A DNA stretch of 64,000 nucleotides from G965216905 sp965216905 (GCA_965216905.1 OZ244213.1:3348001-3412000), one strand, 5' to 3'. Positions 1 to 8,632 are shown, numbered from the stretch's first letter. Program-made: numbers and translations. Notes: generated by a model not told the origin, from the letters alone.

Positions 1-2880
1 GAGCCGCCCCTCGTCGAGTTCGGCGATGGCTCCCGCCGCCCACATGCCCTCTCTTCGGTCGAGCCCCACCGAGCGGAGTGCACCGGCGGCCGCCAGCCCT
101 TCGTAGGCGTCCACCGGGAGCCCGGTTCGCTGCGCCAGGTCTTCGGGGGATCGGAACCGGCCGCCGATCAGGCGGGCCGCCTCCACACGGGCGACTTCGG
201 CCTCGCCCATGTTTCGGACGTACCGGAGACCCATCCGCACCGCGGTGGCCGGCCGAATGGGGTCCCCGATCGGTCCCCTCCCCCGGCGCCAGGCACCACC
301 CAGATACTCGACGACATCGTCCGGCTCCGCCTCCGCAGGCTCGATCGTGCAATCGTGCTCCGATGCGTTCACACATGGATCGCGGACCAGGACTCCATGC
401 CGCTGTGCATCCTGGACCAGAGAGTTGGGACTGTAGAACCCCATCGGCTGGGCGTTGAGCAGACCGGCGAGGAACTCGGCCGGCCAGTGGTACCGGAGCC
501 AGGCGGACATGTACACGATGTAGGCGAAGCTGACCGAATGGCTCTCGGGGAAGCCAAAACTCGAAAACCCCTGCAGCTTCTCCCAGATCTCCTCGGCGGC
601 GGCTCCCACGATCCCGTTCTCCGCCATACCCCCCAAGACCTCTTCCCGCAGCTTCTCCATCTCCTCGGCAGATCGCTTGTGGGTCATCGCCTGTCTCAGG
701 CGATCGGACTGGTTGCCGTCGAAACCGGCACACACCCTGGCCAGCTCCATGAGCTGTTCCTGGAAGATGGGCACGCCCATGGTCTTGTCGAGGATGAAGC
801 GAGTCGACGGGTGCGGATACCGGACCGGCTCCTCTCCGTTCCGGCGGCGAAGGTAGGGGTGCACCGATTGCCCCTGGATCGGTCCGGGTCGGATCAACGC
901 CACCTCCACCGCCAGGTCGTAGAAGGTGACCGGCTTCATCCGCGGCAAGGTTGCCATCTGAGCCCTGGACTCCACCTGGAACAGGCCGACGGTGTCGGCG
1001 GCGGTCAGCTGCCGGTAGATCTCCGGCTCCTGGGGAATGGTCGCCAAGTCGATGGTCACTCCGTGGAACCGTTCGATCGAGTCGACGGTGAGGTGGAGGG
1101 CATTGAGCATGCCCAACCCCAGCAGGTCGAACTTGACGATGCCGATCGCGGCACAGTCGTCCTTGTCCCACTGCAACACGGAACGTCCCTGCATCCGACC
1201 CCACTCCAGAGGAACCACGAGATCCAGTGGTCGGTCTGCGATCACCACTCCCCCGGAGTGGATTCCGAGATGTCGGGGGAAGCCGTCGAGACGCCGGCAG
1301 ATCTCGAAGATCAACTCGGAGGTGAGTCCGTGGGGGAGCTCCACCTCCTCGGACAGCCGTCGAGTGTCATGGCTGTCGACATATCGGGAGAGCCCGTCGA
1401 CCTGTGCCTGCGTGAATCCGAATGTCTTGGCGATGTCGCGAAGAACCGACCGGGCACGGTAGGTGATCACGTTGGCGACCATGGCGGCCCGGGCTCGGCC
1501 ATACCGGCGATAGCAGTACTGAATGACCTCTTCCCGTCGATCTGCTTCCAGGTCCAAGTCGATGTCGGGTGGCCTACCCCGCTCCTCGGAGAGGAACCGT
1601 TCGAAAGGGAGACCCAGCCGGATGGGGTCCACCCGGGTGAGGCCGATGCATCGGCAGACGGCCGAGTCGGCCCCCGAACCCCGAATCTGGCAGAAGATGT
1701 CCTGGGAACGGGCGAAGTCGACGATGTCCTTCACGACGAGGAAGTACCCGGCGAATCCGAGACGCTCGATGATTCCCAGCTCGTGGTCCAGACGGAGCCG
1801 CGCTCGAGGGTCGACCCCACCCGACGGACCGGGATACACCCGTTCTGCGGCGGTATCGACGAGATTGCGAAGATATGTCATCTCGTCGGCGAACTCGGGG
1901 GGCATGGGAAAAGGAGGGAGACTCGGAGCCACCAGCTCCAGATCGAACGCCAGATCCTCGCCCAGCGCCGCGGCCCGTTCCACCACCCCCGGATACCGGC
2001 GCATGGCGTGGGCCATCTCGGCGGGGGACTTGAGGTACCGATCGTCGGTACCGCTCCAGAAACCGTTTCCCTCCACCAGGTCCCGCCGGCCGGCCACGGC
2101 GGCGAGCACCTCGGCGAGGTAGCCGTCCTCACGACGGACGTGATGGACCTGATTCGTGGCGATCGCCGACACACCGAGACGCTTCGACACCTCCCAGAGC
2201 ACGTCGTTGCGGAGGTGATCTTCGGGAAGCCGGTGATTCCACAGTTCGATGTACAGCCGATCTCCGAACAGCTCTTTGAGCCGGACCGTCGCCATCGATG
2301 CCGATTGCAGATCCCCGGTGGCCGCCGCCCGCGGCACCGCTCCCTGCCAACACCCCGTCAAGGCGATGATCTCCGGGTGGGCGGCCGCGACCGCCAGATC
2401 GTCCCATGTGTGGATCGCACGATCCTTCTCGCCTCGAAGCTGGCCGAGGGTGACGAACCTCGACAGCTCCGAGTAGGCGGCCGGTGAACCCGCCAGCAAC
2501 ACCAGATGATCGGTTTCGACCCGATCGACCGGCTTGATCCCATGCATTCGCTTGGTGCGACCGCGGCGCCACCTCCCCCCGTCGACTCGGGTGTCCCAAC
2601 TCCCGGCACGGGCGAGGTCCCAGGAACGGGCGTCCTCGAATGGCGACCCTCCGTCGGATCGCTCGACCAACCCGATCTCGGTTCCGTAGACCACCGGCAG
2701 CCCCACTCGCCGGGCCGCCAGCATGTATTTGACCGCACCGTAGAAGCCGTCGTGATCGGTGATGGCCAGGGCTGTGTACTCGAGTGCGGCCGCCCGTTCG
2801 ACGAGCTCATCGGGGTGGGATGCGCCATCGAGGAACGAGAAATTGGAGTGGCAGTGCAGCTCGGCGTAGCGGGAAGACAC
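1..2880 (-). CDS. dnaE2: Error-prone DNA polymerase III alpha subunit DnaE2 (3' end beyond window)
   Basis: This is the polymerase of the SOS mutasome, a C-family translesion polymerase that works with ImuA and ImuB on damaged templates. 960 codons are present; the family usually has about 1050-1080 residues, so roughly 100 C-terminal residues lie outside the window. The N-terminus is a PHP domain (YAELHCHSNFSFLDG, then ITDHDGFYG). The polymerase active-site block PPDIDLDLEADRREEV is intact, and later motifs such as LRQAMTHKRS and FGFPESHSVSFAY are typical of DnaE. The start is taken as GTG at 2880 because a -10 box lies 6 nt upstream and an SOS box sits directly behind it. The 25-kb distance to imuA-imuB means the mutasome is encoded at two loci that share the operator sequence. 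Replicative DnaE1 is the alternative, but the SOS operator favours DnaE2. Confidence 0.93.
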   Translation of the reverse strand, partial: MSSRYAELHCHSNFSFLDGASHPDELVERAAALEYTALAITDHDGFYGAVKYMLAARRVGLPVVYGTEIGLVERSDGGSPFEDARSWDLARAGSWDTRVDGGRWRRGRTKRMHGIKPVDRVETDHLVLLAGSPAAYSELSRFVTLGQLRGEKDRAIHTWDDLAVAAAHPEIIALTGCWQGAVPRAAATGDLQSASMATVRLKELFGDRLYIELWNHRLPEDHLRNDVLWEVSKRLGVSAIATNQVHHVRREDGYLAEVLAAVAGRRDLVEGNGFWSGTDDRYLKSPAEMAHAMRRYPGVVERAAALGEDLAFDLELVAPSLPPFPMPPEFADEMTYLRNLVDTAAERVYPGPSGGVDPRARLRLDHELGIIERLGFAGYFLVVKDIVDFARSQDIFCQIRGSGADSAVCRCIGLTRVDPIRLGLPFERFLSEERGRPPDIDLDLEADRREEVIQYCYRRYGRARAAMVANVITYRARSVLRDIAKTFGFTQAQVDGLSRYVDSHDTRRLSEEVELPHGLTSELIFEICRRLDGFPRHLGIHSGGVVIADRPLDLVVPLEWGRMQGRSVLQWDKDDCAAIGIVKFDLLGLGMLNALHLTVDSIERFHGVTIDLATIPQEPEIYRQLTAADTVGLFQVESRAQMATLPRMKPVTFYDLAVEVALIRPGPIQGQSVHPYLRRRNGEEPVRYPHPSTRFILDKTMGVPIFQEQLMELARVCAGFDGNQSDRLRQAMTHKRSAEEMEKLREEVLGGMAENGIVGAAAEEIWEKLQGFSSFGFPESHSVSFAYIVYMSAWLRYHWPAEFLAGLLNAQPMGFYSPNSLVQDAQRHGVLVRDPCVNASEHDCTIEPAEAEPDDVVEYLGGAWRRGRGPIGDPIRPATAVRMGLRYVRNMGEAEVARVEAARLIGGRFRSPEDLAQRTGLPVDAYEGLAAAGALRSVGLDRREGMWAAGAIAELDEGRL

Positions 2881-2886
2881 CAACCC

Positions 2887-2892
2887 ATGATA
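2887..2892 (-). promoter_or_regulatory. -10 box of dnaE2 (leaderless)
   Basis: TATCAT on the minus strand ends exactly 6 nt before the GTG start, so +1 would coincide with the start codon. The SOS operator abuts it on the upstream side, where bound LexA would block the promoter. Inferred from spacing; no start-site data. Confidence 0.55.
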
Positions 2893-2908
2893 TCGAACAC
2901 ATGTTCGA
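2893..2908 (-). promoter_or_regulatory. SOS box (LexA operator) of dnaE2
   Basis: TCGAACACATGTTCGA has perfect inverted 6-bp arms around a 4-bp centre and matches the mycobacterial LexA consensus TCGAAC-N4-GTTCGA. It lies 13-28 bp upstream of the dnaE2 GTG, between the likely -35 and -10 positions. The same arms recur upstream of imuA. Confidence 0.92.
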
Positions 2909-2922
2909 TGCGCCGGCGAGGA

Positions 2923-3822
2923 TCAGGCGATCACCAACGCCAACCGCTCCACACTCAGACCGGACGTCATCAGGCGCTCCTTCCGGTCGGCGCCGAGACG
3001 CTGGGACCAGTCCACCAGCCCACCGTCACCCACCTCGATCGTGTGCCCGCCGATGGTCGTCTCGACCGCCATCGCCAGATCCGTGTAGTACCGGCGGGCG
3101 CGAGTCCGGCGAGGCTCCTCGATGATCTCGACGCCATCGACCGCCGACCAACGGCCGGCCACGGCGCCGACCACATCCCCCAGCCGACCGCCGGTGAAGT
3201 CGGAGAGGCGAACGACCGTCGACGTTGCTCCCAACGCCACGAGCGCCGACACGGCATGCTCGACATGGTTCGCCACCGCCTCAAGCTCGAACGCCCGATG
3301 ACCGGTGTCACGCCCCCCGGTGACCAGACCCGACAACTCGAAATGCGCGAAGCTCCTCGGACCGTCGAACAGCTGCCCGCGGGTCACCCGTTGGAACGTC
3401 GCCATCGTCACCGACACCCGTGGGCGGGGAGGTGTCCGGCTCCGGCGGTGCGAAACGACCTCGAGCGCCAGTCCGACCGTCGGATCGGCCGCCACCTCGG
3501 TGCCGCGCACCGTCGACACCAATCGATACTGATCGACCCCGGCCACGGCGTGGTGGGTACCGAGCGGGACGAGCGGTGACAGCTCGACTGCGATGGTCCC
3601 GGCCGGATACGCCGCCACGATCGCCTGCCGGACCCGGCGGAGCGTATCCGGTGTCGCCGGCGAGCTGGCGACGAAGCGATCGTCCGCGAACCGGCGCAAC
3701 ACGTCGGCCGGAGTGACGCCATCGACTCGACGCCGCATCACTTCCAGAAGGAGCGAGGTCACCTGGCTTCCCGGTAGCCCCGAACCAAGCTCGTCGACGA
3801 TCTCGCCTGCCCGCTGATCCAT
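2923..3822 (-). CDS. Hypothetical protein resembling class II aminoacyl-tRNA synthetase / HisZ cores
   Basis: 299 residues, ATG start at 3822. The function is not recognised. Several segments recall a class II synthetase or HisZ core: TVRGTEVAADPTVGLALEV, then RRYYTDLAMAVE (like the HisRS substrate-binding strand), and a C-terminal GLVDWSQRLG ... SGLSVERL resembling motif 3. No anticodon-binding domain is visible and the length is short for a synthetase, so an orphan paralogue is more likely than a tRNA-charging enzyme. It lies downstream of the SOS box on the same strand as dnaE2 but upstream of it in transcription, and is divergent from dodecin. A TACGCT -10 box 5 nt before the ATG suggests leaderless expression. 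The fold assignment is by eye and weak. Confidence 0.6.
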   Translation of the reverse strand: MDQRAGEIVDELGSGLPGSQVTSLLLEVMRRRVDGVTPADVLRRFADDRFVASSPATPDTLRRVRQAIVAAYPAGTIAVELSPLVPLGTHHAVAGVDQYRLVSTVRGTEVAADPTVGLALEVVSHRRSRTPPRPRVSVTMATFQRVTRGQLFDGPRSFAHFELSGLVTGGRDTGHRAFELEAVANHVEHAVSALVALGATSTVVRLSDFTGGRLGDVVGAVAGRWSAVDGVEIIEEPRRTRARRYYTDLAMAVETTIGGHTIEVGDGGLVDWSQRLGADRKERLMTSGLSVERLALVIA

Positions 3823-3827
3823 GCGCC

Positions 3828-3833
3828 AGCGTA
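3828..3833 (-). promoter_or_regulatory. -10 box (leaderless) of the class II synthetase-like gene
   Basis: TACGCT on the minus strand lies 5 nt before the ATG at 3822, matching the TANNNT pattern seen at other genes here. No clear -35 hexamer is visible. Confidence 0.45.
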
Positions 3834-3894
3834 CCGCCCGCACCCGACGACCGGCCGGGGGCTTCCCGCACCGCCGCCACCCTCCACCGGAGGG

Positions 3895-3900
3895 TACGAT
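3895..3900 (+). promoter_or_regulatory. -10 box (leaderless) of the dodecin-hydrolase pair
   Basis: TACGAT lies exactly 6 nt before the dodecin ATG at 3907, and no ribosome binding site fits in the gap. This points to a leaderless bicistronic mRNA. Confidence 0.55.
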
Positions 3901-3906
3901 CGCTCG

Positions 3907-4128
3907 ATGTCACTGATCACCAAGACCGTCCGCCTCGGAGGCAGCTCAGACAGCTCGATCGAAGACGCAGTGCGAACCGTGTTGGCTCGCGCGGCGGTCA
4001 CGATCGACGACATCACCGGGTTCACCCTGCGGGAAGTCACGGGAACGGTGGATGGCGCCGGAGTCCCCACGAGCTTCGATGTCTCGATCGACATCACCTT
4101 CGTCGTCAAGGAATCCGTGCACGGGTGA
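3907..4128 (+). CDS. Dodecin family flavin-binding protein
   Basis: 73 residues. Dodecins form hollow dodecamers that store or buffer flavins. The small beta-alpha-beta-beta fold is recognisable: KTVRLGGSSDSSIEDAVRTV with the helix, then the strand pair FTLREVTGTVDGAG and FDVSIDITFVV. The aromatic flavin-stacking position of characterised dodecins, normally Trp in the second strand, appears to be Phe here (ITGFTLRE), so ligand preference may differ. The gene opens with a -10 box 6 nt before the ATG, and its TGA overlaps the GTG of the following hydrolase gene, so the two are translationally coupled. Confidence 0.88.
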   Translation: MSLITKTVRLGGSSDSSIEDAVRTVLARAAVTIDDITGFTLREVTGTVDGAGVPTSFDVSIDITFVVKESVHG

Positions 4129-5108
4129 GGCCCGAACTGCCGGCGGTCCGTTCGCTCGGTCACGGAGTTTCGGTGATCCCGTTGCCACTCCCTTTTCGGA
4201 GTCCGGCGTGGGTGAATGCATACGTGATAGAAGGAGTCGAGTCGACCGTCTTGCTCGACTGTGGGGTCGACTGGGAGCCGGGACGTACTGCCCTCCAGGC
4301 GGGATTGACCGACTGCGGCTACTCGTTCGAGATGATCGATCGTCTGGTCGTCACCCATCTCCATCCGGATCACGTGGGCATGGCGCCCCGATTGGTGGAC
4401 GAGCATGACCTCGAGCTGGTCATGCACCGACGAGCGGCGTCGCTCTACCGGCGCTACAACGACACGGAAGGACTGGCTGAGAGGACCCTCGTGTTCGGCC
4501 GCCGTCACGGCGTCCCCGACGATCTGCTCGGTGCCTTCGCCGACATCGGTCCGCGACCGGACTTCATGCCGCTGCTCGGACCGCCCGACGTGGTGGTGTC
4601 GGACGGCGACCACCTCGACCTCGGTGCCGGCCGCCGGCTCGAGGTCCTGCACACCCCGGGCCACGACCAGTCGCACATCTGTCTGCGCGATTCGGAGACG
4701 GGCGTGCTGTTCTCCGGAGACCACGTCCTACCTCGGATCACCCCGGTGATCATGTTCGACGAGCAGGCCGACGACGTGCTCGGAGCCTATCTGGACGGGC
4801 TCCGTCGCCTCGTCCGGCTCCGGATCGGACTCACCTATCCGGCTCACGGCATGCTGGTCGAACACGGGACCGAACGATGCCGGCAGATCATCCTCCACCA
4901 CGGTCGGCGCCTCTCAGGCATGCAATCGATCGTGCAGGAAGCCGCCGTCACCGCCTGGAGCGTCATGACACGCTCGTACCGACCTCACCTCAGCGTCTTG
5001 GATCAACGGCTGGCGCTGCGCGAGACGGTGGCACACCTCGAGCATCTCCGTCTCCTTGCGCGCATCTCGGCAGACGATGCCGGTCACGCCGTCCGCTACC
5101 GGCGTTGA
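4125..5108 (+). CDS. Metallo-beta-lactamase-fold hydrolase
   Basis: 327 residues, GTG start overlapping the dodecin stop (GTGA). The binuclear-metal motif is intact: THLHPDHVG at residues 77-85, followed by the later His in LHTPGHDQSH and the bridging Asp in VLFSGDHVL. The C-terminal 90 residues are helical and resemble the winged-helix extension of the LACTB2/RNase Z-like hydrolases. The substrate cannot be told from sequence; glyoxalase II-like thioester hydrolases and LACTB2-type nucleases share these motifs. Cotranscription with dodecin is the only functional hint. It converges on the coiled-coil gene with a gap of 23 nt. Confidence 0.85.
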   Translation: MRPELPAVRSLGHGVSVIPLPLPFRSPAWVNAYVIEGVESTVLLDCGVDWEPGRTALQAGLTDCGYSFEMIDRLVVTHLHPDHVGMAPRLVDEHDLELVMHRRAASLYRRYNDTEGLAERTLVFGRRHGVPDDLLGAFADIGPRPDFMPLLGPPDVVVSDGDHLDLGAGRRLEVLHTPGHDQSHICLRDSETGVLFSGDHVLPRITPVIMFDEQADDVLGAYLDGLRRLVRLRIGLTYPAHGMLVEHGTERCRQIILHHGRRLSGMQSIVQEAAVTAWSVMTRSYRPHLSVLDQRLALRETVAHLEHLRLLARISADDAGHAVRYRR

Positions 5109-5131
5109 TTCCGGCCGACGCCATGGTTGCC

Positions 5132-6343
5132 TCAGTTTTCGCGCCCGCCCACGAGTTGCTCCGTCAGCGCCTTGAACTCGTCCCATTGGCCCCGGGCCAA
5201 CAATGCGGCCTGGCGCGGCCAGGTCCCGGGATCGTGCATCCGAAACCTGGCGCCGGCCGCTTCGAGGATGGCTCGGAGTGTCTCGACGTCGACCTGTGAG
5301 AGCGCCGCCCAGCTTCCGATGCCCTCGTCACGAAGCAGCGCAGCGATCTTCGGCCCGATTCCCTCGACCACCCGGAGATCGTCCAGAACGATCCGGAAGC
5401 CCAGCAGCTCCGCCCCCCGGCGAAGATCGATTTCGATATCGGCCTCCCCAGTGAGCGCCGAGCCGTCTTCCTGACCGGCGATCGCGCCCGCATCCTCGTC
5501 GGAGAAGGCGGCGATTGCCGCAACGGGCTGCTCGCTGGGGCCGTCGGAACCGGTGTCGAGCGGCCGACCCCCGAACACCGGCAGCGAGGCGGCGGGTTCC
5601 TGACGAGACGGTGCGATGCCGTCGTCGGTCGCGAGCTCGTCGGTGACGGGCGGATCGGTGACGGGCGGATCGGTGACGGGCGGCTCCACGTTCGCCGGCC
5701 CCGACTCGCCACCGGCCGCGACGGTCGACTGCGTCCGGAGGGCCTCGTTCTCGTCTTCGAGATCCGACATCCTCGATCGAAGTGTGTCCAGTTCGTCGAC
5801 TTGTGATTCCCACTCGGCGATGCGTGCTCGCAGGGCTTCCACCTCGGCGACCCCTGCCTCGAGCTCGGCGATTCGAGTACGGAGTGCCGTCGTCTCCGAC
5901 TTCTCGGCCTCGAGCTCGGCGACTCGCGCCCGCAGACCCTGCGCCTCGGCCTCGGCCCCGGTCAGTCTCGTCAACCGCTGGGACATTGACACGTGCTCGG
6001 CCTCGATTCGCTCGAGATCCGCGAGGCGCGCACGCAACGCGGCGAGCTCGGCGTCCGCCGACTCGAGGTCGGAGGCTCGATTCCGCAACTGTGCGATCTC
6101 CCGATCAGCGGTCTCCAGCCGGCCCGACAACGACGCCGTCACTTCTCTGCTCTGCGCCAGCCGGGCCGACAGATCGTCGACTTCTTCCCGCCGTGCGTTG
6201 AGCAACTCGGTGGTCTCGACCAGCTCGCGCTCACGATCGCGTCGCAGCCACCAGACGCACCACCAGAAGAACAAACCGATCGCGAGTCCGATACCGAGCG
6301 CGAGGACGATCCACGGCAGGATCTCGGTCAGCACATACCCCAT
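5132..6343 (-). CDS. Membrane-anchored coiled-coil protein with C-terminal helix-hairpin-helix domain
   Basis: 403 residues. An N-terminal transmembrane helix (about residues 8-33) is followed by a basic stretch, then about 170 residues of heptad-rich coiled coil (repeats of the type RARVAELEAEKSE), then a Pro-rich linker with three PPVTD repeats (residues about 215-235). The last 80 residues (DDLRVVEGIGPKIAALLRDEG onward) form an HhH domain of the COG3743 type, often annotated as flap-endonuclease-like; no nuclease residues are visible, so a DNA- or protein-binding role is more likely. It is the second gene after the BON-OmpA lipoprotein, with a 4-nt gap, and the two probably act together at the envelope. 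The start is the first ATG before the membrane helix. Confidence 0.8.
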   Translation of the reverse strand: MGYVLTEILPWIVLALGIGLAIGLFFWWCVWWLRRDRERELVETTELLNARREEVDDLSARLAQSREVTASLSGRLETADREIAQLRNRASDLESADAELAALRARLADLERIEAEHVSMSQRLTRLTGAEAEAQGLRARVAELEAEKSETTALRTRIAELEAGVAEVEALRARIAEWESQVDELDTLRSRMSDLEDENEALRTQSTVAAGGESGPANVEPPVTDPPVTDPPVTDELATDDGIAPSRQEPAASLPVFGGRPLDTGSDGPSEQPVAAIAAFSDEDAGAIAGQEDGSALTGEADIEIDLRRGAELLGFRIVLDDLRVVEGIGPKIAALLRDEGIGSWAALSQVDVETLRAILEAAGARFRMHDPGTWPRQAALLARGQWDEFKALTEQLVGGREN

Positions 6344-6347
6344 CTGT

Positions 6348-7811
6348 TCAACCCTCCTGGATAGCGAATTCGATGCGGCGGTTCGTTGCGCGTCCCTCCG
6401 ACGTTCCGTTGTCGGCGGCCGGTTGTGTCTCCCCGAACCCGGAAGCGGTCAGATTGGCGGCCGGAATACCCGACTCGACCAGACGATCGAGGACCGCCTC
6501 GGCTCGACGCTCACTGAGTTGCTGGTTGTAGGTGGCGTCGCCGGTCGAGTCGGTGTGACCGGAGATCGACACCTGGAGGTCCGATTGTGCAGCCATGGCC
6601 CGCTCCAGCAGACCAAAGATCTCCTCGACGACGGCCAGGCCGTTCGGAGTGATGGTCGAAGAGTTGGTCTCGAAGGTGATCGTGCGAGACGCCAGCACCT
6701 CGGCGATTCCGGTTTCGACCGCCGCGGCGGCCACCGCTCGCGCCGGGCCGTCGTCGACGTCGTACGCGACCTCGCGGCCGAGCGCCGTCAGCGTGGCTTC
6801 CAAGGCGAGCCACTCCTCGAGGCCGGCGGCCACACCGGTCAGTTCGAGATCGCCCCCGGCCAGCCCGAAATCGGCCTCGGCGAGCGCGCCACGCATCGCC
6901 GGCAGGAGGGTGAGCAGGTCACCGATGGCCCGGTCCGTGTCGTCGGTCGGCTCCGCCTCGACCACTTCGATCTCGTCGGTGACGGTTCCGAACACCGCGG
7001 CAGCCGCGTCGACCAGTCGCCGCCGCTCCGCTGCACCGGTGACCGAGCCCTGCAGGATGATGACGTCGCCATTCACTCGGCCACGCACGTCGACAGCCGC
7101 CACCGGCGGGTCTTCGGTCGCCGCCTCGAGTTCGACGTCGACGGCGGTCAACGCCTCCAAGCCGGCCATGGTCACCTCGAACGCCGAGGCGTCGGCCGGC
7201 GACTTCGCCGTTCCGCGCACCGTGAGAGCACCATCGACCAGCTGAAAGTCGGCCCCGGCCAGCCGTTCGGTCATCTCGGTCACGATCACGCCCAGTGCAC
7301 GTCCCATCTCGACGCCGGCACCCGGTTGGTCGCCCGAGGCGACGACCATCCGGTCCTCGAAGTTCTCGACGCCGGCCGCCTCGACCGCCGCGGCTCGGAT
7401 GGTCGCAACCAACTCCTCACCAGGCACCGAACCATCGAGCGTGATCCGACCGTCCCGGAGAGCCCCCGCCAGTTGGATGGATGGCTCGGTCGAGTCGGAT
7501 GCGCCGGTGGGTGCAGTTGCCGCTCCGTCGATCGCGAGGATCGTGTAACCGACGACCCGGCTCGCGTCGAGATCCTCCACCAATGCCACGGCCCGATCGC
7601 GTGCCGACTCGGGCCCTTCGAGATCCACATCCCGGTACCGAACGTTCTCGATCTCGACATCGGCCAATCCGGCATCGTCGAGTGCGGCACGACTCCGCGC
7701 CCCGACGTCGGACTCGACCCCGACACATGCACCGACCGTCCCGACCATGACAACCAGCGCCAGAGCAGGCCACAGGACGGCGGGGCGGCACCACCGACAC
7801 GCGCTTTGCAT
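6348..7811 (-). CDS. Lipoprotein with BON-like repeats and C-terminal OmpA domain
   Basis: 487 residues. The start is ATG at 7811 because GGAGGGATC precedes it directly; a longer frame reading upstream lacks this site. Residues 1-30 form a signal sequence ending in a lipobox-like VGAC, suggesting a lipid-anchored exported protein. The middle shows two to three BON-like units (for example VRGRVNGDVIILQGSVTG and LVDGALTVRGTAKSP). The C-terminal 120 residues are a classic OmpA peptidoglycan-binding domain (ITFETNSSTITPNG, ISGHTDSTGDATYNQQLSERR, SGFGETQP, NRRIEF). The architecture resembles mycobacterial OmpATb/ArfA. A role in anchoring an envelope assembly to peptidoglycan is inferred. Confidence 0.88.
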   Translation of the reverse strand: MQSACRWCRPAVLWPALALVVMVGTVGACVGVESDVGARSRAALDDAGLADVEIENVRYRDVDLEGPESARDRAVALVEDLDASRVVGYTILAIDGAATAPTGASDSTEPSIQLAGALRDGRITLDGSVPGEELVATIRAAAVEAAGVENFEDRMVVASGDQPGAGVEMGRALGVIVTEMTERLAGADFQLVDGALTVRGTAKSPADASAFEVTMAGLEALTAVDVELEAATEDPPVAAVDVRGRVNGDVIILQGSVTGAAERRRLVDAAAAVFGTVTDEIEVVEAEPTDDTDRAIGDLLTLLPAMRGALAEADFGLAGGDLELTGVAAGLEEWLALEATLTALGREVAYDVDDGPARAVAAAAVETGIAEVLASRTITFETNSSTITPNGLAVVEEIFGLLERAMAAQSDLQVSISGHTDSTGDATYNQQLSERRAEAVLDRLVESGIPAANLTASGFGETQPAADNGTSEGRATNRRIEFAIQEG

Positions 7812-7929
7812 GATCCCTCCAGTCCGTCGGGCGTTTGGGCCGGATGGCCGAGATCGCACTTCGTCGAACCTCTGGCGGCCGCCGATCGGAGAATCTAGTC
7901 CGATCCCCTGGTCGCCGCCCGGGCGGTTG

Positions 7930-8277
7930 TCAGTCGTCGTCGGGAATCAACCATCCCAGCACGGCACTGACGAGCGAGATGATGATGGAGCCGATCAGCG
8001 CCGGAACAAAACCGGACACGTCGAGTTGGTCCATGATGGTGCCGGTGAGCCACAGGAGAAGGGCGTTGATGACGAGGGCGAACAGCCCCAAGGTCACGAC
8101 CATCACCGGAAGAGACAGCACCTTGAGAATCGGTCGTAGGACGGCGTTCACCAGTCCGAACACCAGCGCCACCAAGAGGATCCCTCCGATGGAGCCATCC
8201 AGGTCGATGCCGTCAACCAGCTGAGCAGCCAGCCACAGCGCGGCGGCGTTGATCAAGAGTCGGATGATGAGTCGCAT
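7930..8277 (-). CDS. Four-helix membrane protein of the 'phage holin' (pfam04020) family
   Basis: 115 residues, almost entirely hydrophobic, with four predicted membrane helices separated by short loops. The pattern RLLINAAALWLAAQLVDGI followed by ALVFGLVNAVLRPILKVLS and LPVMVVTLGLFALVINALLL is typical of the small 'mycobacterial 4-TMS holin' family (YvlD-like). These proteins are common in non-phage contexts and there is no phage gene nearby, so lysis is not implied. A TAGAGT -10 box 6 nt before the ATG indicates leaderless expression. Confidence 0.88.
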   Translation of the reverse strand: MRLIIRLLINAAALWLAAQLVDGIDLDGSIGGILLVALVFGLVNAVLRPILKVLSLPVMVVTLGLFALVINALLLWLTGTIMDQLDVSGFVPALIGSIIISLVSAVLGWLIPDDD

Positions 8278-8632
8278 GCCGAGACTCTAACGGGCACCGG
8301 GCGCGCCATCCCTCGCTCCGGCTCCGTTTCGTTCCAGGCACCGCAAAGGATCGCTTGGTCCGTCGACGAGGACCGAGGCCTCTGTCCCCCGGAGCTCCTT
8401 CTCGATACGGTCGAACCATGGCCGGCGTCGCCGGCAGTCGTGAGAGGTAGGCCGATGTGCGAACTCATCACATCCGTGCTCTGCCCCGAAACAACGTCCC
8501 GTTCGAGCAACCGGCACCTGGTCCCGGTCCCCATCACCCGCCTCTGGTCGCCACCACCGGCATGTATCTCCGCCCGGTTTCGAGACTCGGATTGGATGGT
8601 TTCGACGTCGATTCGACAGGAAGGGAAGCATC
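8278..8632 (+). other. Intergenic region between divergent genes
   Basis: 355 nt without a convincing gene. The left edge holds the -10 box of the holin-family gene on the minus strand. The right edge holds the AGGAAGGG ribosome binding site of the Thr-rich gene, whose promoter is not obvious. No stable structured RNA was recognised. Confidence 0.5.
8284..8289 (-). promoter_or_regulatory. -10 box (leaderless) of the holin-family gene
   Basis: TAGAGT on the minus strand, 6 nt before the ATG at 8277. Same geometry as the dnaE2, dodecin, plsC, amidohydrolase and polymerase genes in this window. No -35 match. Confidence 0.5.

Noticed and set aside
355..2487. Long open frame on the plus strand (710 codons) opposite dnaE2
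   Set aside because: Its composition is the reverse-complement shadow of dnaE2 codon bias; it has no family motif and no start signals.
7930..8277. Phage lysis function for the holin-family gene
   Set aside because: Family name is historical; no endolysin or phage gene lies nearby.
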